A DNA stretch of 64,000 bases, from NCBI RefSeq assembly GCF_000814905.1, contig NZ_JXAG01000046.1, forward strand, positions 1-64,000, written 5' to 3'. The stretch comes from Enterobacter sp. Bisph1. GTDB lineage: Bacteria; Pseudomonadota; Gammaproteobacteria; Enterobacterales; Enterobacteriaceae. Of this stretch, positions 46,001 to 53,718 are shown piece after piece. Below the pieces are notes generated by a model. That model did no database searches. It was not told where the DNA came from and saw nothing but the letters and a program-made list of their open reading frames with translations. How positions within the stretch are numbered: the first letter of the stretch is position 1; every line of letters begins with the position of its first letter. The position numbers were made by a program, and so were the translations under genes.

Positions 46001-47299
46001 CAGGCGATACTCGAGCGTCAGTATCGTTACACGGCACGCGGCGAATTGGCCGGCGTCAGCGACACGCTGCGCGGTGAAATCAGCTACGGCTATGACGCAG
46101 AAGGCCGCATTCAGAAGCATTACGAAGCCCGCCAGGGGCACAGCAGCGCCCATTTCAGTTATGACGCTGCCGATAACCTTGCGGCGAATGATGATGACCT
46201 GCCGGTGACCGATAACCGCCTACAGCACTGGCAAAACCTGTTTATGAAGTACGATGCGTGGGGCAACCTGGTCAGCCGCCGCAATGGATTGTACGAACAA
46301 TTTTATGCCTACGACGCCGAAAACCGGCTGGTGACGGCGAAAGGCACCGGGCCAGAAGGCAAATTCGAGGCGCACTATTATTACGATGCGCTGGGCAGGC
46401 GAACCCGCAAAACCGTCACCACGGCTCACGGCCCGCGCGACACCCGCTTCCTGTGGCAGGGCTATCGCCTGCTGCAGGAGCAGCATGAAGGCGGGCATAA
46501 CAGCAGCTATATTTACGATCCGAATGACGCATGGAGCCCGCTGGCGCGTGTCGACCAGCTGCAGGGCGATAAACAGGGCGAGATCTACTGGTTCAGTACT
46601 GACCTGAACGGCGCGCCGCTGGAAGTGACGGATGCCAGTGGTGCTTTGCGATGGAGTGGTCAGTACGGTAGTTTTGGCGAAGTACGGTATCAAACGGATG
46701 GCTTTATACGGCAGATGCAAAGCACCGCCCTGCCCCATCAGCCCCTGCGCTACGCCGGGCAGTACGCCGACAGCGAAACCGGACTACACTACAACCTGTT
46801 CCGCTACTACGACCCGCAGGTTGGACGGTTTACTGTCCAGGACCCGATAGGGTTGAATGGCGGGTGGAATTTGTACCAGTATGCGCCGAATCCGCTGGGG
46901 TGGGTGGATCCGTGGGGGCTAACTGGAAAACCTCTTAATTCGCCTGATATGTCTAAATGGCTCGATAAAGGCGGTACCATCTGGCAGGAAACTGATGGAC
47001 GAGCATGGGTCTACCAGGATTGGGAAGGCAATATGGTTCGCTATCCTGACGGATACCCTGATTTTACACCTTATGAAAGACAACACATTGATATATTAGA
47101 TTTAAAAGGCGATCATAGTAAAACTTCTGGAGGCGACTTTGGCAAAGCGGATGCTCTAGCTCCTAAAGGCAAAGCAAATTACGATGCCAACACCTGGCAT
47201 CATCATCAAAATGGCATCACAATGCAGGAAGTACCTAAAAAAATACATCGTCGATTTACGCACAGAGGCGGTGTTTCACATATTAAAGGTAACTGTTAA
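43100..47299 (+). CDS. PAAR-Rhs type VI secretion effector with WHH-type nuclease tip
   Basis: This is a 1399-residue protein. N-terminal hydrophobic helices (residues about 15-70, GMIAGTIVGGLIAAVGGIAA and following) pair with the upstream Eag chaperone. A PAAR domain follows (about 90-175; KGDITSGSPDVFINGKPAA, VYINGLPASRVKDSTTC). Residues about 250-1270 are the YD-repeat cage, ending with the core motif in GLHYNLFRYYDPQVGRF and DPWGL. The last 125 residues are a variable tip with WHHHQNGITMQEVPKKIH, the HNH/endonuclease VII WHH signature, so it should cut DNA in rival cells. GC content drops at the tip (after about 46925), a sign of tip exchange. The SUKH gene downstream is the expected immunity. 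Confidence 0.94.
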   Translation: MFEAARVGDDIGHSGALAGMIAGTIVGGLIAAVGGIAAGALLTAGVAASCLGVGLLLVAASLAVGYFTGELATAARDKVAEDGAANMTKKGDITSGSPDVFINGKPAAIATNSAVDCSDDGSQQMAEGSSRVYINGLPASRVKDSTTCDAKVMTGSDNVRIGGEAEQTLPIKPEVPEWLYKVSDLTLLFAGLIGGVGGAASKVGALAKLLGKLPGINKLARIACRVGTLMIAGSAAGIIARPVDIVSGQKFLSGDDELDFVLPSRLPVLWQRYWRSGNPAESVLGRGWSLFWESRLERYNDGLVWRAPSGDYVAFPMVPKGLRTYCEAEKRWLEHHQDDSWSVYDISGERWHYAALKGDAPSLLQRIADPCGNDILFAWNDNHTLHALTDSAGQRVVCRYEGDRLAGAWLDDEVCLVRYAYDEQRQLITVTGRGGQLRRRFSWQDGLMRSHEDANGLLSEYRWQEIDGLPRVTGFRHSGGEELTLEYDFDNGLRRAIRDDGAQAEWLVDDDDNVAQFTDFDGRQTTFVYRDGELCDVILPGGALRRSGWDKYGRMLHETDPAGRRTEYFWYRLTDRITRTVYPDGTSVQAMYDLQGRLLAETDVSGNSTTFHYPDETESLPESITDAIGGVVHLEWNRQGLLTQRTDCSGSVTRFTYDRFGQLIASEDAEGNITRREWDDSGQLRVVTRPDGSRETLQWNERGQLAAWRDPLESEVRWAYNALGMPVSLTDRIGRTRRWHYDPRGNLLRLENGNGAEYRFTYDAVGRPLSESRPDKTSRQMEWDARGFLSALQENGRPAADGDIARRRQQFSYDDSGLLTGRDHQHAEYRYFRDLSGQLSRIHRTPTAEGVALGIENDVVAFTRDAAGRVLSEYGVNGTVGYEWDALSNLTSLTLPSEQQISWLHYGSGHVSAVRFGSQLVSEFTRDRLHREIRRSQGAREQLRSYDSLGRRTLQRSELTTDVTLPEQAILERQYRYTARGELAGVSDTLRGEISYGYDAEGRIQKHYEARQGHSSAHFSYDAADNLAANDDDLPVTDNRLQHWQNLFMKYDAWGNLVSRRNGLYEQFYAYDAENRLVTAKGTGPEGKFEAHYYYDALGRRTRKTVTTAHGPRDTRFLWQGYRLLQEQHEGGHNSSYIYDPNDAWSPLARVDQLQGDKQGEIYWFSTDLNGAPLEVTDASGALRWSGQYGSFGEVRYQTDGFIRQMQSTALPHQPLRYAGQYADSETGLHYNLFRYYDPQVGRFTVQDPIGLNGGWNLYQYAPNPLGWVDPWGLTGKPLNSPDMSKWLDKGGTIWQETDGRAWVYQDWEGNMVRYPDGYPDFTPYERQHIDILDLKGDHSKTSGGDFGKADALAPKGKANYDANTWHHHQNGITMQEVPKKIHRRFTHRGGVSHIKGNC

Positions 47300-47314
47300 A
47301 AGAGGAGATTCACG

Positions 47315-47836
47315 TTGGCTATTCAAACGGGTACAAGCATCGGTCAGAGTGAGATAGATCTGCTCGAGAAAAATTTTGCGGTTACATTCCCTGATGATTA
47401 CAAAACTTTTTTAAAGCAATACAACGGATTTAGAGTAGCTTCTCCAGATAACTGCGATATACCATTTGATAAAGTTGATAACGGGTATATTTCATTCGAC
47501 GCTTTGTTCGGCCATCAGGTTAATAACGAAAATTATGAACTTACCATGATGAATGATGAGTTTCTTGATGAACTTTCTTTCATAGAGAATGCTGTCATTA
47601 TCGGTATTGACCCTGGTGATAATTTTTATGTTCTTATTACAGAGGGTGAACAAGCCGGTGTTTATTATTGGGATCGTTCATGCTTACATGCAGACGACCT
47701 TAAGCGGGATTATGTAATTACGGGCGAAGAAGATTCCCAGCACCTTTATTTATGTGACACTATTTTTAGCAAGTTCCTCGAGTCTTTATTATCGCTGACC
47801 ATTAAAAAAGGCATGAGCAGCTCTAGCGAATTATAG
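47315..47836 (+). CDS. SUKH (SMI1/KNR4) family immunity protein
   Basis: This is a 173-residue acidic SUKH-1 protein: IDLLEKNFAVTFPDDYKTFL and QYNGF near the N-terminus, then IIGIDPGDNFYVLIT and a GVYYWDR strand. It uses a TTG start at 47315 with AGAGGAG nine bases upstream. It lies 15 bases after the Rhs effector, has the same low GC as the effector tip, and is therefore its cognate immunity protein. SUKH proteins commonly neutralise nuclease toxins of the HNH/endonuclease VII class. Confidence 0.9.
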   Translation: MAIQTGTSIGQSEIDLLEKNFAVTFPDDYKTFLKQYNGFRVASPDNCDIPFDKVDNGYISFDALFGHQVNNENYELTMMNDEFLDELSFIENAVIIGIDPGDNFYVLITEGEQAGVYYWDRSCLHADDLKRDYVITGEEDSQHLYLCDTIFSKFLESLLSLTIKKGMSSSSEL

Positions 47837-48119
47837 CTTGCAGCCTATATTTAAAACCCTTTACCCTCCGTTGCCAAATGAGCCTGGAGGGTAGTATTCC
47901 TGATCCCCGTCGTTTATTATGATCTTAACCGTTCCAGAAGTGAAGTCACCCCATGATGGCAGCCACTTCAAAATGAATTTTCAAACCATTATATATAATT
48001 AACATGTTTCTATTGCTATTTATTTTGAGGTTGCTTGATGACCAATGAAGTTTAATTTCATCATATATTTAACGTAGTGGTTTTGTTTAATTTAAACATA
48101 TAGTCTGTTAGACATTAGG
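47837..48119. other. Intergenic region with a GC-rich hairpin
   Basis: This is 283 bases without a gene. TACCCTCC and GGAGGGTA (47862-47893) can pair across a 16-base loop, perhaps a weak end signal for the Rhs operon. The remainder is AT-rich. Confidence 0.35.
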
Positions 48120-48782
48120 CTAGTCAGAATCCTCATTACATTGTGATTGCAAAACTCTCTCTAATAACTTACATTCTTCTGGCCTTGGTATCATCCTCTC
48201 GAAAGCGATGAAGAAAAGGAACATAACTACTGAACCTGTACACAATGCTATGTGACCCCAAACAGAAATTTGTTCATACCTGTAAGTGAATAATATCAGA
48301 GCTAAAATTGCGAGTAATAAAAATTGAAGTGAGAATAAAAAATACATACCAGTCTCAAACCAGAAAGAGAATCCCTTTTTAAATATAAGACGCCTATCTT
48401 TAATTACCAAAAACGTTCTGAATTTTTTAAAGAAACCCACTGATATTAAATCCAAGTTTTGCACCACTAACCGCAAAATGATTTTTTGTCTGGCAACATC
48501 ACTAATCCCAGTCACTCGGTAAGCAGTTATCCTTTCCATATCCTCTTTTATGCAGAGACGAATTTCATCCGATAGTTCAAATCCATTCAGAATATGCTGA
48601 AATTCATTTAATTTTGAATTTCTTACTTCATTAACAAACGCGATGATCCCTCGTATTTTCCAGATAACAAGCGCCAATGGTCCAGCGATAAACAAAAAAA
48701 GAAGAACCTGCTTTATTTCAAATGTACCACTAGACACCGCTGTCGTTAGCCATCCATTCATAATGTCCAATATTTTATCCAT
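48120..48782 (-). CDS. Hypothetical inner-membrane protein (220 aa)
   Basis: This is an AT-rich orphan gene. Three hydrophobic helices are visible: VLLFLFIAGPLALVIW near residue 30, FLFSLQFLLLAILALILFTY near 150-170, and IALCTGSVVMFLFFIAF near 185. A charged cytoplasmic segment of about 100 residues sits between the first and second. I recognise no family. It is in a competition/accessory region, but no partner gene is obvious. Confidence 0.6.
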   Translation of the reverse strand: MDKILDIMNGWLTTAVSSGTFEIKQVLLFLFIAGPLALVIWKIRGIIAFVNEVRNSKLNEFQHILNGFELSDEIRLCIKEDMERITAYRVTGISDVARQKIILRLVVQNLDLISVGFFKKFRTFLVIKDRRLIFKKGFSFWFETGMYFLFSLQFLLLAILALILFTYRYEQISVWGHIALCTGSVVMFLFFIAFERMIPRPEECKLLERVLQSQCNEDSD

Positions 48783-49440
48783 AGTCTATTTCTCATAAAA
48801 TAAAACCCGTAACAAGGATAAAACATCACGACACAAGCTGGTATTTATATTTTCATTTTATGCCTTAAATTTTCTTATGGATGGCTGCATGATACGTAAC
48901 ATGCCAATATTGAGGATAAGCCGCTTATACAAGTCATCACGATGTTTATTGCCAGTTAGCTCAACTTTTACCACCCTAATAGAGCGCGAAAAACTTTCCC
49001 TTCACTCATATCATTTTACCCAAATTCTCGCTCCACTTAGCCTAACAGAGCGCCAAAACTGACATCAATGATTGTTACTGCTTCGACCAGCCACATATCT
49101 ATAGTGCTATTAACGCGCTGCGTAGTAGGATTGTACATTAACCGGCCCCGCGCTCGTTCATTCACATGATATTGAACTGCTCCCCTCTAAGAAAGAGCAT
49201 TTATAAAACTTCGGTGTCTAAAAAACGAAGCCTTATACATAGAATTGTGTGCGATTATGCTTAATACGAAAAGCGCTGAGAGGTCCCAATAAATCGACTG
49301 CCCTTGATTAAAACGCGTCAGGTTGCCTTCCATCTTGTTAGATATACATATCACCGAAAATACCAAAATCAGTAGCTCCCCACGCGTCTAAAAACCCTGT
49401 ATCTATAATCAGCATGATCAGTATTGGGAAAGCCAACATT
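48783..49440. other. Gene-free AT-rich stretch
   Basis: This is 658 bases with only short frames lacking ribosome sites. A 49-codon stop-to-stop minus-strand reading (about 49050-49200, containing NERARGRLMYNPTTQRVNS) might be a gene remnant; I could not assign it. Confidence 0.4.
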
Positions 49441-49911
49441 ATGAGCTGGGAAAGATATAACCTTTCAGTCGCTGTGTTCGTCCTGCTTCTGAAAGAGAAC
49501 GAAATCTGCATGCTGCGAAGATGTAAAACGGGCTGGATGGATGGCTGCTTTAGCTTACCCGCCGGTGGGCTAGAAAAAGGAGAAACCCTCTCGGCTGCCG
49601 CGGCCAGAGAGTTAAGAGAAGAGACCGGAGTCCACGCTTTCCCCTCAGAAATGACACTTGCACATACCATGCATGTTTGGACAGAAAACCGTTCATGGAT
49701 GGGGCATTTTTTTATATGCAGAGAGTGGAGCGGTGTTCCTTTCTTGGCTGAACCTGATAAGCATTCAGAACTAAGCTGGAAAAATTTAGAAACGCTGCCG
49801 GAAGAGACAATACCTTATGTTCGGCAAGCCATTACAGCCATAAAAAATGCTCAGACATACTCCGAATTCGGCTGGGCGAGTTATAGAACGTATGTGGAGA
49901 AAGCAGTTTGA
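49441..49911 (+). CDS. NUDIX hydrolase
   Basis: This is a 156-residue protein. The Nudix box is intact: GGLEKGETLSAAAARELREE followed by TGV, matching Gx5Ex7REUxEExGU. I prefer the ATG at 49441 (MSWERYNLSV), preceded by GGGAAAG, over a frame beginning 27 bases earlier. The family hydrolyses nucleoside diphosphates linked to another group; the specific substrate is unknown. A TTG start for the next, broken gene overlaps its stop codon, so the two were likely an operon. Confidence 0.9.
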   Translation: MSWERYNLSVAVFVLLLKENEICMLRRCKTGWMDGCFSLPAGGLEKGETLSAAAARELREETGVHAFPSEMTLAHTMHVWTENRSWMGHFFICREWSGVPFLAEPDKHSELSWKNLETLPEETIPYVRQAITAIKNAQTYSEFGWASYRTYVEKAV

Positions 49912-50230
49912 GAACCGTTGAGATACTGCAATACAAGGTACCGGAGCCGCTTTTCACACCCTAATGCAGGAAATCAGCGTTCCTCTTCATCGGCGTAGCG
50001 GGATCGACGTTGTTTCCTGCGGAAACTCGCTGCATGATTCCGATTGCTACTACCTGATTCGCGCCTTTGATAGCCCGGATGGCATGGCGACAATGCTCGA
50101 TGCCTTTTATGCCAGCACTGACTGGCGCAACGGCCCACGCGAAGAGATCATTCGATGCATCGAAACTAGCATTAAAACAATCATTAGCCTGCCATCGGAA
50201 AGCGTTGAAGGGCTGCGGATACAATCGTAG
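49908..50230 (+). pseudogene. Frameshifted NIPSNAP-family protein gene
   Basis: A frame starting TTG at 49908 reads LRTVEILQYKVPEPLFTP and stops at 49964. The next frame reads QGTGAAFHTLMQEISVPLHR from about 49935 and continues to 50230 (CYYLIRAFDS, FYASTDWRNGPREEI). Joining the two gives a normal NIPSNAP-like ferredoxin-fold protein of about 105 residues. A small indel near 49935-49945 has broken it. Translation could still restart at the ATG at 49964, but the first beta strand would be lost. Confidence 0.75.
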
Positions 50231-50363
50231 AGCATCAGACTTCGCCTGATGCTCTCTGAAATGCAGAAAAATGAACCAAAACACCATTCGCCTGACGAAT
50301 AAAGGCACCAGAAAACCGCTGGCAGCCTTTCTCAAAAAAAAAGTAAATTATATTCGTCTGGAA

Positions 50364-50789
50364 TTAGTTACTCACCTGAAAATTAATGTGTGGCAAATTC
50401 GTTTTACCATTCGCTTCATAGACTACGGAATTGCTAAACGAAAATACCCGACCACTGTATTTGATATTAATGGTATCGCCCTCAGCGCTTACATTCGCTG
50501 CACTATTGGCAGCAACCAGGAATGGAACCTGCTTTGCAAGGCTGGCAGTGACATTACCTTCCAGCTTGCCCGATAAATAATACCGGTAAGAGTTAGAAAC
50601 AGTGGTTCCCCCACCTGAATACTCCGTTACATAAAGCCACGTGCTATCGCTAATTTGTTGCGAACTCACCAGCTTGTCTTCAGCGCTGCTATCGCCATCC
50701 GAATTGAGGATCACAAAGCCAATGACGATGATTAGCAAGCTGGCAGTCAGCGCACGATGAAACCACTTAATAGCCGTTTTCAATGGCAT
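50364..50789 (-). CDS. Hypothetical membrane-anchored periplasmic protein (141 aa)
   Basis: An N-terminal anchor (ALTASLLIIVIGFVIL, residues 13-28) is followed by a Ser/Gly/Asn-rich, beta-rich domain (WLYVTEYSGGGTTVSNSYRY; TINIKYSGRVFSFSNS). There are no cysteines and no recognised family. A purine-rich AAGGGA sequence precedes the start. The gene is alone on its strand. Confidence 0.6.
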   Translation of the reverse strand: MPLKTAIKWFHRALTASLLIIVIGFVILNSDGDSSAEDKLVSSQQISDSTWLYVTEYSGGGTTVSNSYRYYLSGKLEGNVTASLAKQVPFLVAANSAANVSAEGDTINIKYSGRVFSFSNSVVYEANGKTNLPHINFQVSN

Positions 50790-50945
50790 ATTTGATCCCT
50801 TCCTTTATCGAATACTGGTCCTGTATAAGGAACCCTGTCGGGCACTCCAAGATGTCTTCAAATGGGAATTTTTGACGAGAATGTGTTACGGAGCGAGTGA
50901 TAGATTAAAAATGCCCCTATGATGCCGGGGATTTAAAAAGATAAA

Positions 50946-51284
50946 TTAATCATCCGTTTCTTTTGCCAAATCGGGAGCAATAAGCGCAGAAATTGCTTTA
51001 CGTTTCTTGGAATCCGTTTTGTGCCAAAGCGCAATGACCGAGGCCAGTTCATCGTCATCCGCATAGAAGTACGCTACTGGCACTTCAAGTACACGAGCGA
51101 GCTGCTGGACGATTTCAATATTCGCCTGATGGATTCCGTTCTCATACCGATTGATCCGTGGGCTGGCAACAAATTCGTCTATCCCGGCAAGGATCCCAAG
51201 CTGTTTTTGTGAAAAGCCTTTAGCAAGGCGAGCGGTCTTTAAGCGCCGGCTGAAAATTTCGTTATGGTGGGTGATTTTTTTCAT
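50946..51284 (-). CDS. XRE-family repressor of a phage-like switch
   Basis: This 112-residue protein has an N-terminal Cro/CI-type HTH (RLAKGFSQKQLGILAGIDEF and ENGIHQANIEIVQQLARVLE, residues about 16-70) and a short acidic C-terminal tail (YADDDELASVIALW). It is divergent from a Ner-like gene. One CTACG-N5-CGTAG operator lies three bases upstream of its start codon, and another 20 bases further, so autoregulation is very likely. Confidence 0.88.
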   Translation of the reverse strand: MKKITHHNEIFSRRLKTARLAKGFSQKQLGILAGIDEFVASPRINRYENGIHQANIEIVQQLARVLEVPVAYFYADDDELASVIALWHKTDSKKRKAISALIAPDLAKETDD

Positions 51285-51286
51285 GG

Positions 51287-51301
51287 CTACGATAATCGTA
51301 G
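51287..51301. promoter_or_regulatory. Switch operator 1
   Basis: CTACGATAATCGTAG is a perfect palindrome, immediately upstream of the XRE repressor start codon. Confidence 0.8.
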
Positions 51302-51320
51302 TAATACCGCTAAAGCGATA

Positions 51321-51335
51321 CTACGTAAAACGTAG
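51321..51335. promoter_or_regulatory. Switch operator 2
   Basis: CTACGTAAAACGTAG has the same 15-bp length and outer arms as operator 1, with one internal mismatch. Confidence 0.78.
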
Positions 51336-51397
51336 ATCCCATACCCTTTTCGTCGATTACATCTTAGTTGCATGAAGACAAGATCTCAGTTCAAAAA

Positions 51398-51412
51398 CTA
51401 CGACAAACGTAG
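51398..51412. promoter_or_regulatory. Switch operator 3
   Basis: CTACGACAAACGTAG is the third copy of CTACG-N5-CGTAG. It lies on the side of the Ner-like gene. Confidence 0.78.
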
Positions 51413-51433
51413 TTTTATGCCTTCCCTTTATGA

Positions 51434-51448
51434 CTACGAATAACGTAG
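51434..51448. promoter_or_regulatory. Switch operator 4
   Basis: CTACGAATAACGTAG is the fourth copy, about 40 bp upstream of the Ner-like start. It is centred 36 bp from operator 3; operators 1 and 2 are 34 bp apart. Confidence 0.78.
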
Positions 51449-51488
51449 CATTTATCAAGATTCACCAACTTAATCAGAGGGAAATGGA

Positions 51489-51746
51489 ATGAAAAAAGGA
51501 TGGCATAAAGCAGACATCATTGCATCACTGCATAAAAAGGGAACGACTCTGGCTGCGCTTTCTCGGGAAGTAGGGTTAAGCTCCTCGACACTAGCTAACG
51601 CGCTTGGTAGACCCTGGCCGAAGGGTGAAGCCATAATCGCTAAAGCGATTGGTGTTCCGCCTGAGGAGATTTGGCCGGAGAGATACTACAGAGATGGGAA
51701 GCTTGAAGACCGTAGTTTGCTTATTCGGAAGCGAGCGGGGGCTTGA
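51489..51746 (+). CDS. Ner/Nlp-family DNA-binding protein
   Basis: This 85-residue helix-turn-helix protein resembles phage Mu Ner and E. coli Nlp/SfsB. It has GWHKADIIASLHKKGTTLAA, LSREVGLSSSTLANAL, PWPKGEAIIAKAIG and VPPEEIWPERY, the standard family order. The RBS AGAGGGAA precedes ATG. It is divergent from the XRE gene, with four operators between them. No Mu transposition genes follow, so the switch is either a remnant or now controls neighbouring cargo. Confidence 0.9.
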   Translation: MKKGWHKADIIASLHKKGTTLAALSREVGLSSSTLANALGRPWPKGEAIIAKAIGVPPEEIWPERYYRDGKLEDRSLLIRKRAGA

Positions 51747-52121
51747 TGGTCTAAATAATTGGTTACGTAAATATAATCATTGGTTAGTGCTTGATGTTTA
51801 TATGGCAATTAGATCTTTCTTTACTATTAATAGAGAAAGATTTAATCCTGGTCGTAGGTTTGGATTCGAAGATCGGAATTGAATTTAACTATCTGTAACC
51901 TCCTCTTACCATGTGCCTGTTCGTTTAAAAAACGGGATTGTCGGACGTCTCCGTCAGAGACGTTAGAAAAGAATTTGCTTGTTATCACAGAATACCTATT
52001 GATTAGTCGCCTGGATATAAATAGACACTTCCCTCTTTTTAAACGAAGGGATAGTCTTAAACCTTACTCAACCTCGGTCGCTTTTTAAGCTTTGCGCGAT
52101 GGTGGCGCTAATAGGGACATT
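51747..52121. other. Non-coding stretch with direct repeat copy A and a hairpin
   Basis: This is 375 bases without a credible gene. It contains repeat copy A (51804-51862) and a short perfect hairpin (ACGTCTC/GAGACGT near 51945-51965). The promoter of the toxin-like gene should be here. Confidence 0.45.
51804..51862 (+). repeat. Imperfect direct repeat, copy A
   Basis: It begins GGCAATTAGATCTTTCT and ends ATCCTGGTCGTAGGTTTG. It matches copy B at 53441-53496 over both ends, with small differences in the middle. The two copies enclose the toxin-like gene pair. Confidence 0.75.
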
Positions 52122-53168
52122 ATGCTTAATCACTATCAGGCAAAATCACTGGACAAAATCTACCTTGAGGATATCCCCTACATTATCTGCCCACATACGG
52201 CAGCGCGTTACCTTGAGGAGACCGCACAACCAAATAGAATCATTCAGGAGTGGGACTTACCGGGCAACTATGGTTTTTTTGTCAGTCGATATCGCCAGTT
52301 CCACTTTCAGCAACCATGGATGGCATATCGGGACGTGCTGGATGATATCCGCTCTGGGAAGGTTGTTTTACTGAGAAAGGACAAAATTAGTCATATCCTC
52401 ACGGGCGTGCAAACATCTTCTGGCAACCTCCGAAATGGCCTGCCTTGGCTCCTCCACTCCAGGCTTAGCTACCTCATTTCACATCAACTAAAACGCCCGG
52501 TATACTACGTTCGCCCGTCAGTGCCCGTTCAACATGCTCAAGCAGCAAAAACCATCAACAGCAAAGCAGCGGGCAGGCTTCTGGCTGCGGGGGGCGTTTA
52601 TAACGGCAACATAGATGGATTCAAGAAGACAGCAGAGCAACTCGGCGGGGATGCGCCAGCAGGTTACGAGCAGGTAATGGATAACAAAGGTCTGCTGATT
52701 GCAGGTACATCTCTTGCTGCCGGGCTGACAATGGGAAGAATGCGGTTTCCTGAAATAGAGGAACTTGAGCATTTTGGGGCCAGAGGGGCTGCGTCAGGGA
52801 GACAATTTGATCTGGAAAAAGCTGGTGGACCGATTGAAAACCTAACAACGGATGGCGTTAATATAACTCATGAAGGGATTGCAACCGTTGAGAAACATAT
52901 ATCTCGTTTCGACCACGACCCGGCAAATGACGTAATGATAGGTAGGCTGAAAAGCATCGCAAAAGGGGAAATGCCCCCTGAGCAAGTGGATTTAAACTAC
53001 TACACTCATGAATGTCGGGAATATCAGCGTTACTGTAACTTGGGATGGGAAGCAGGTGAACCAGACGGCGTTGCAGGTTATGATATGTGGAACAATGCCC
53101 ATACTGCAACGCTGGAAGATTTTAAACTCAAAGACGGTGATTTATTCCACCCGGATGCACTGAAATGA
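52122..53168 (+). CDS. Toxin-like hypothetical protein (348 aa)
   Basis: I start it at the ATG at 52122 (MLNHYQAKSLDKIYLED), preceded by TAGGGA, not at the TTG ten codons earlier. The N-terminal half is mixed alpha/beta (QFHFQQPWMAYRDVLDDIR, HSRLSYLISHQL). A hydrophobic glycine-rich segment lies near residue 200 (LLIAGTSLAAGLTMG). The last 100 residues are charged and rich in His/Tyr (ISRFDHDPANDVMIGRL, NYYTHECREYQRYCNLGW, ELWNNAHTATLE-like MWNNAHTATLEDFKL). I cannot name the family. The modular build, a small overlapping partner gene and the flanking repeats suggest an effector/toxin cassette. Confidence 0.55.
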   Translation: MLNHYQAKSLDKIYLEDIPYIICPHTAARYLEETAQPNRIIQEWDLPGNYGFFVSRYRQFHFQQPWMAYRDVLDDIRSGKVVLLRKDKISHILTGVQTSSGNLRNGLPWLLHSRLSYLISHQLKRPVYYVRPSVPVQHAQAAKTINSKAAGRLLAAGGVYNGNIDGFKKTAEQLGGDAPAGYEQVMDNKGLLIAGTSLAAGLTMGRMRFPEIEELEHFGARGAASGRQFDLEKAGGPIENLTTDGVNITHEGIATVEKHISRFDHDPANDVMIGRLKSIAKGEMPPEQVDLNYYTHECREYQRYCNLGWEAGEPDGVAGYDMWNNAHTATLEDFKLKDGDLFHPDALK

Positions 53169-53434
53169 AGATAACGAATACCGAATTTAATGTATTGAAA
53201 GTCATGGCAGAAAAAGACATCGACTGGACATGGATGATACTGGATCGCACTCTTGCTACAAGGGGTATTCCCGGGTTTAGCAATGTTGCAAATATAGTAA
53301 CCAACTTGATGAATGAGGGGATGGTTGATGCTGTTTATAACGAAAACTCATCGAGACCACGTTATCGAGTATCAGAGCAAGGTCATCAGCTGTTGGGACA
53401 AATAAACGGGGTTACAAGGCATAACGATATCTGA
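53165..53434 (+). CDS. Small winged-helix-like partner protein (89 aa), possible immunity/antitoxin
   Basis: It overlaps the previous gene by four bases (ATGA). The sequence (ITNTEFNVLKVMAEKD, IVTNLMNEGMVDAVY, RPRYRVSEQGHQLLG) has the helix-helix-wing order of a small winged-helix domain. It could act as an antitoxin or immunity protein for the 348-residue protein, or as a regulator. I know no named family for it. Confidence 0.55.
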   Translation: MKITNTEFNVLKVMAEKDIDWTWMILDRTLATRGIPGFSNVANIVTNLMNEGMVDAVYNENSSRPRYRVSEQGHQLLGQINGVTRHNDI

Positions 53435-53440
53435 TGATAG

Positions 53441-53496
53441 GGCAATTAGATCTTTCTCTACTATTAAGGAAGAGTTCAAATCCTGGTCGTAGGTTT
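53441..53496 (+). repeat. Imperfect direct repeat, copy B
   Basis: It begins GGCAATTAGATCTTTCT and ends ATCCTGGTCGTAGGTTTG, matching copy A at 51804-51862. It starts seven bases after the stop codon of the partner gene. Confidence 0.75.
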
Positions 53497-53718
53497 GAAG
53501 TCCGAACTCATAAATAATGATTAATTATTTGATATAAAATCAATTAAATATAATTTTAGTTAATGTACCAACATCAATACCTGTACATTAAATCACTGAT
53601 TTCGGGACTCGAATCGGGGCAGGATTTACCTGGAAGATGCTCACCATCGAGCATACTTCTGGCTCTATGCATCAATCACATCCAATACAGTTTTGCGAAA
53701 ACAGGCATAAGCATCTTC

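Noticed and set aside
49050..49200. 49-codon minus-strand stop-to-stop reading with NERARGRLMYNPTTQRVNS
   Set aside because: It looks protein-like but is too short, has no start signal and cannot be assigned to a family.
53441..53496. GAGTTCAAATCCTGG resembling a tRNA T-arm in repeat copy B
   Set aside because: The bases flanking the TTCAAAT loop do not pair as a T-stem and no acceptor or anticodon arm can be drawn.
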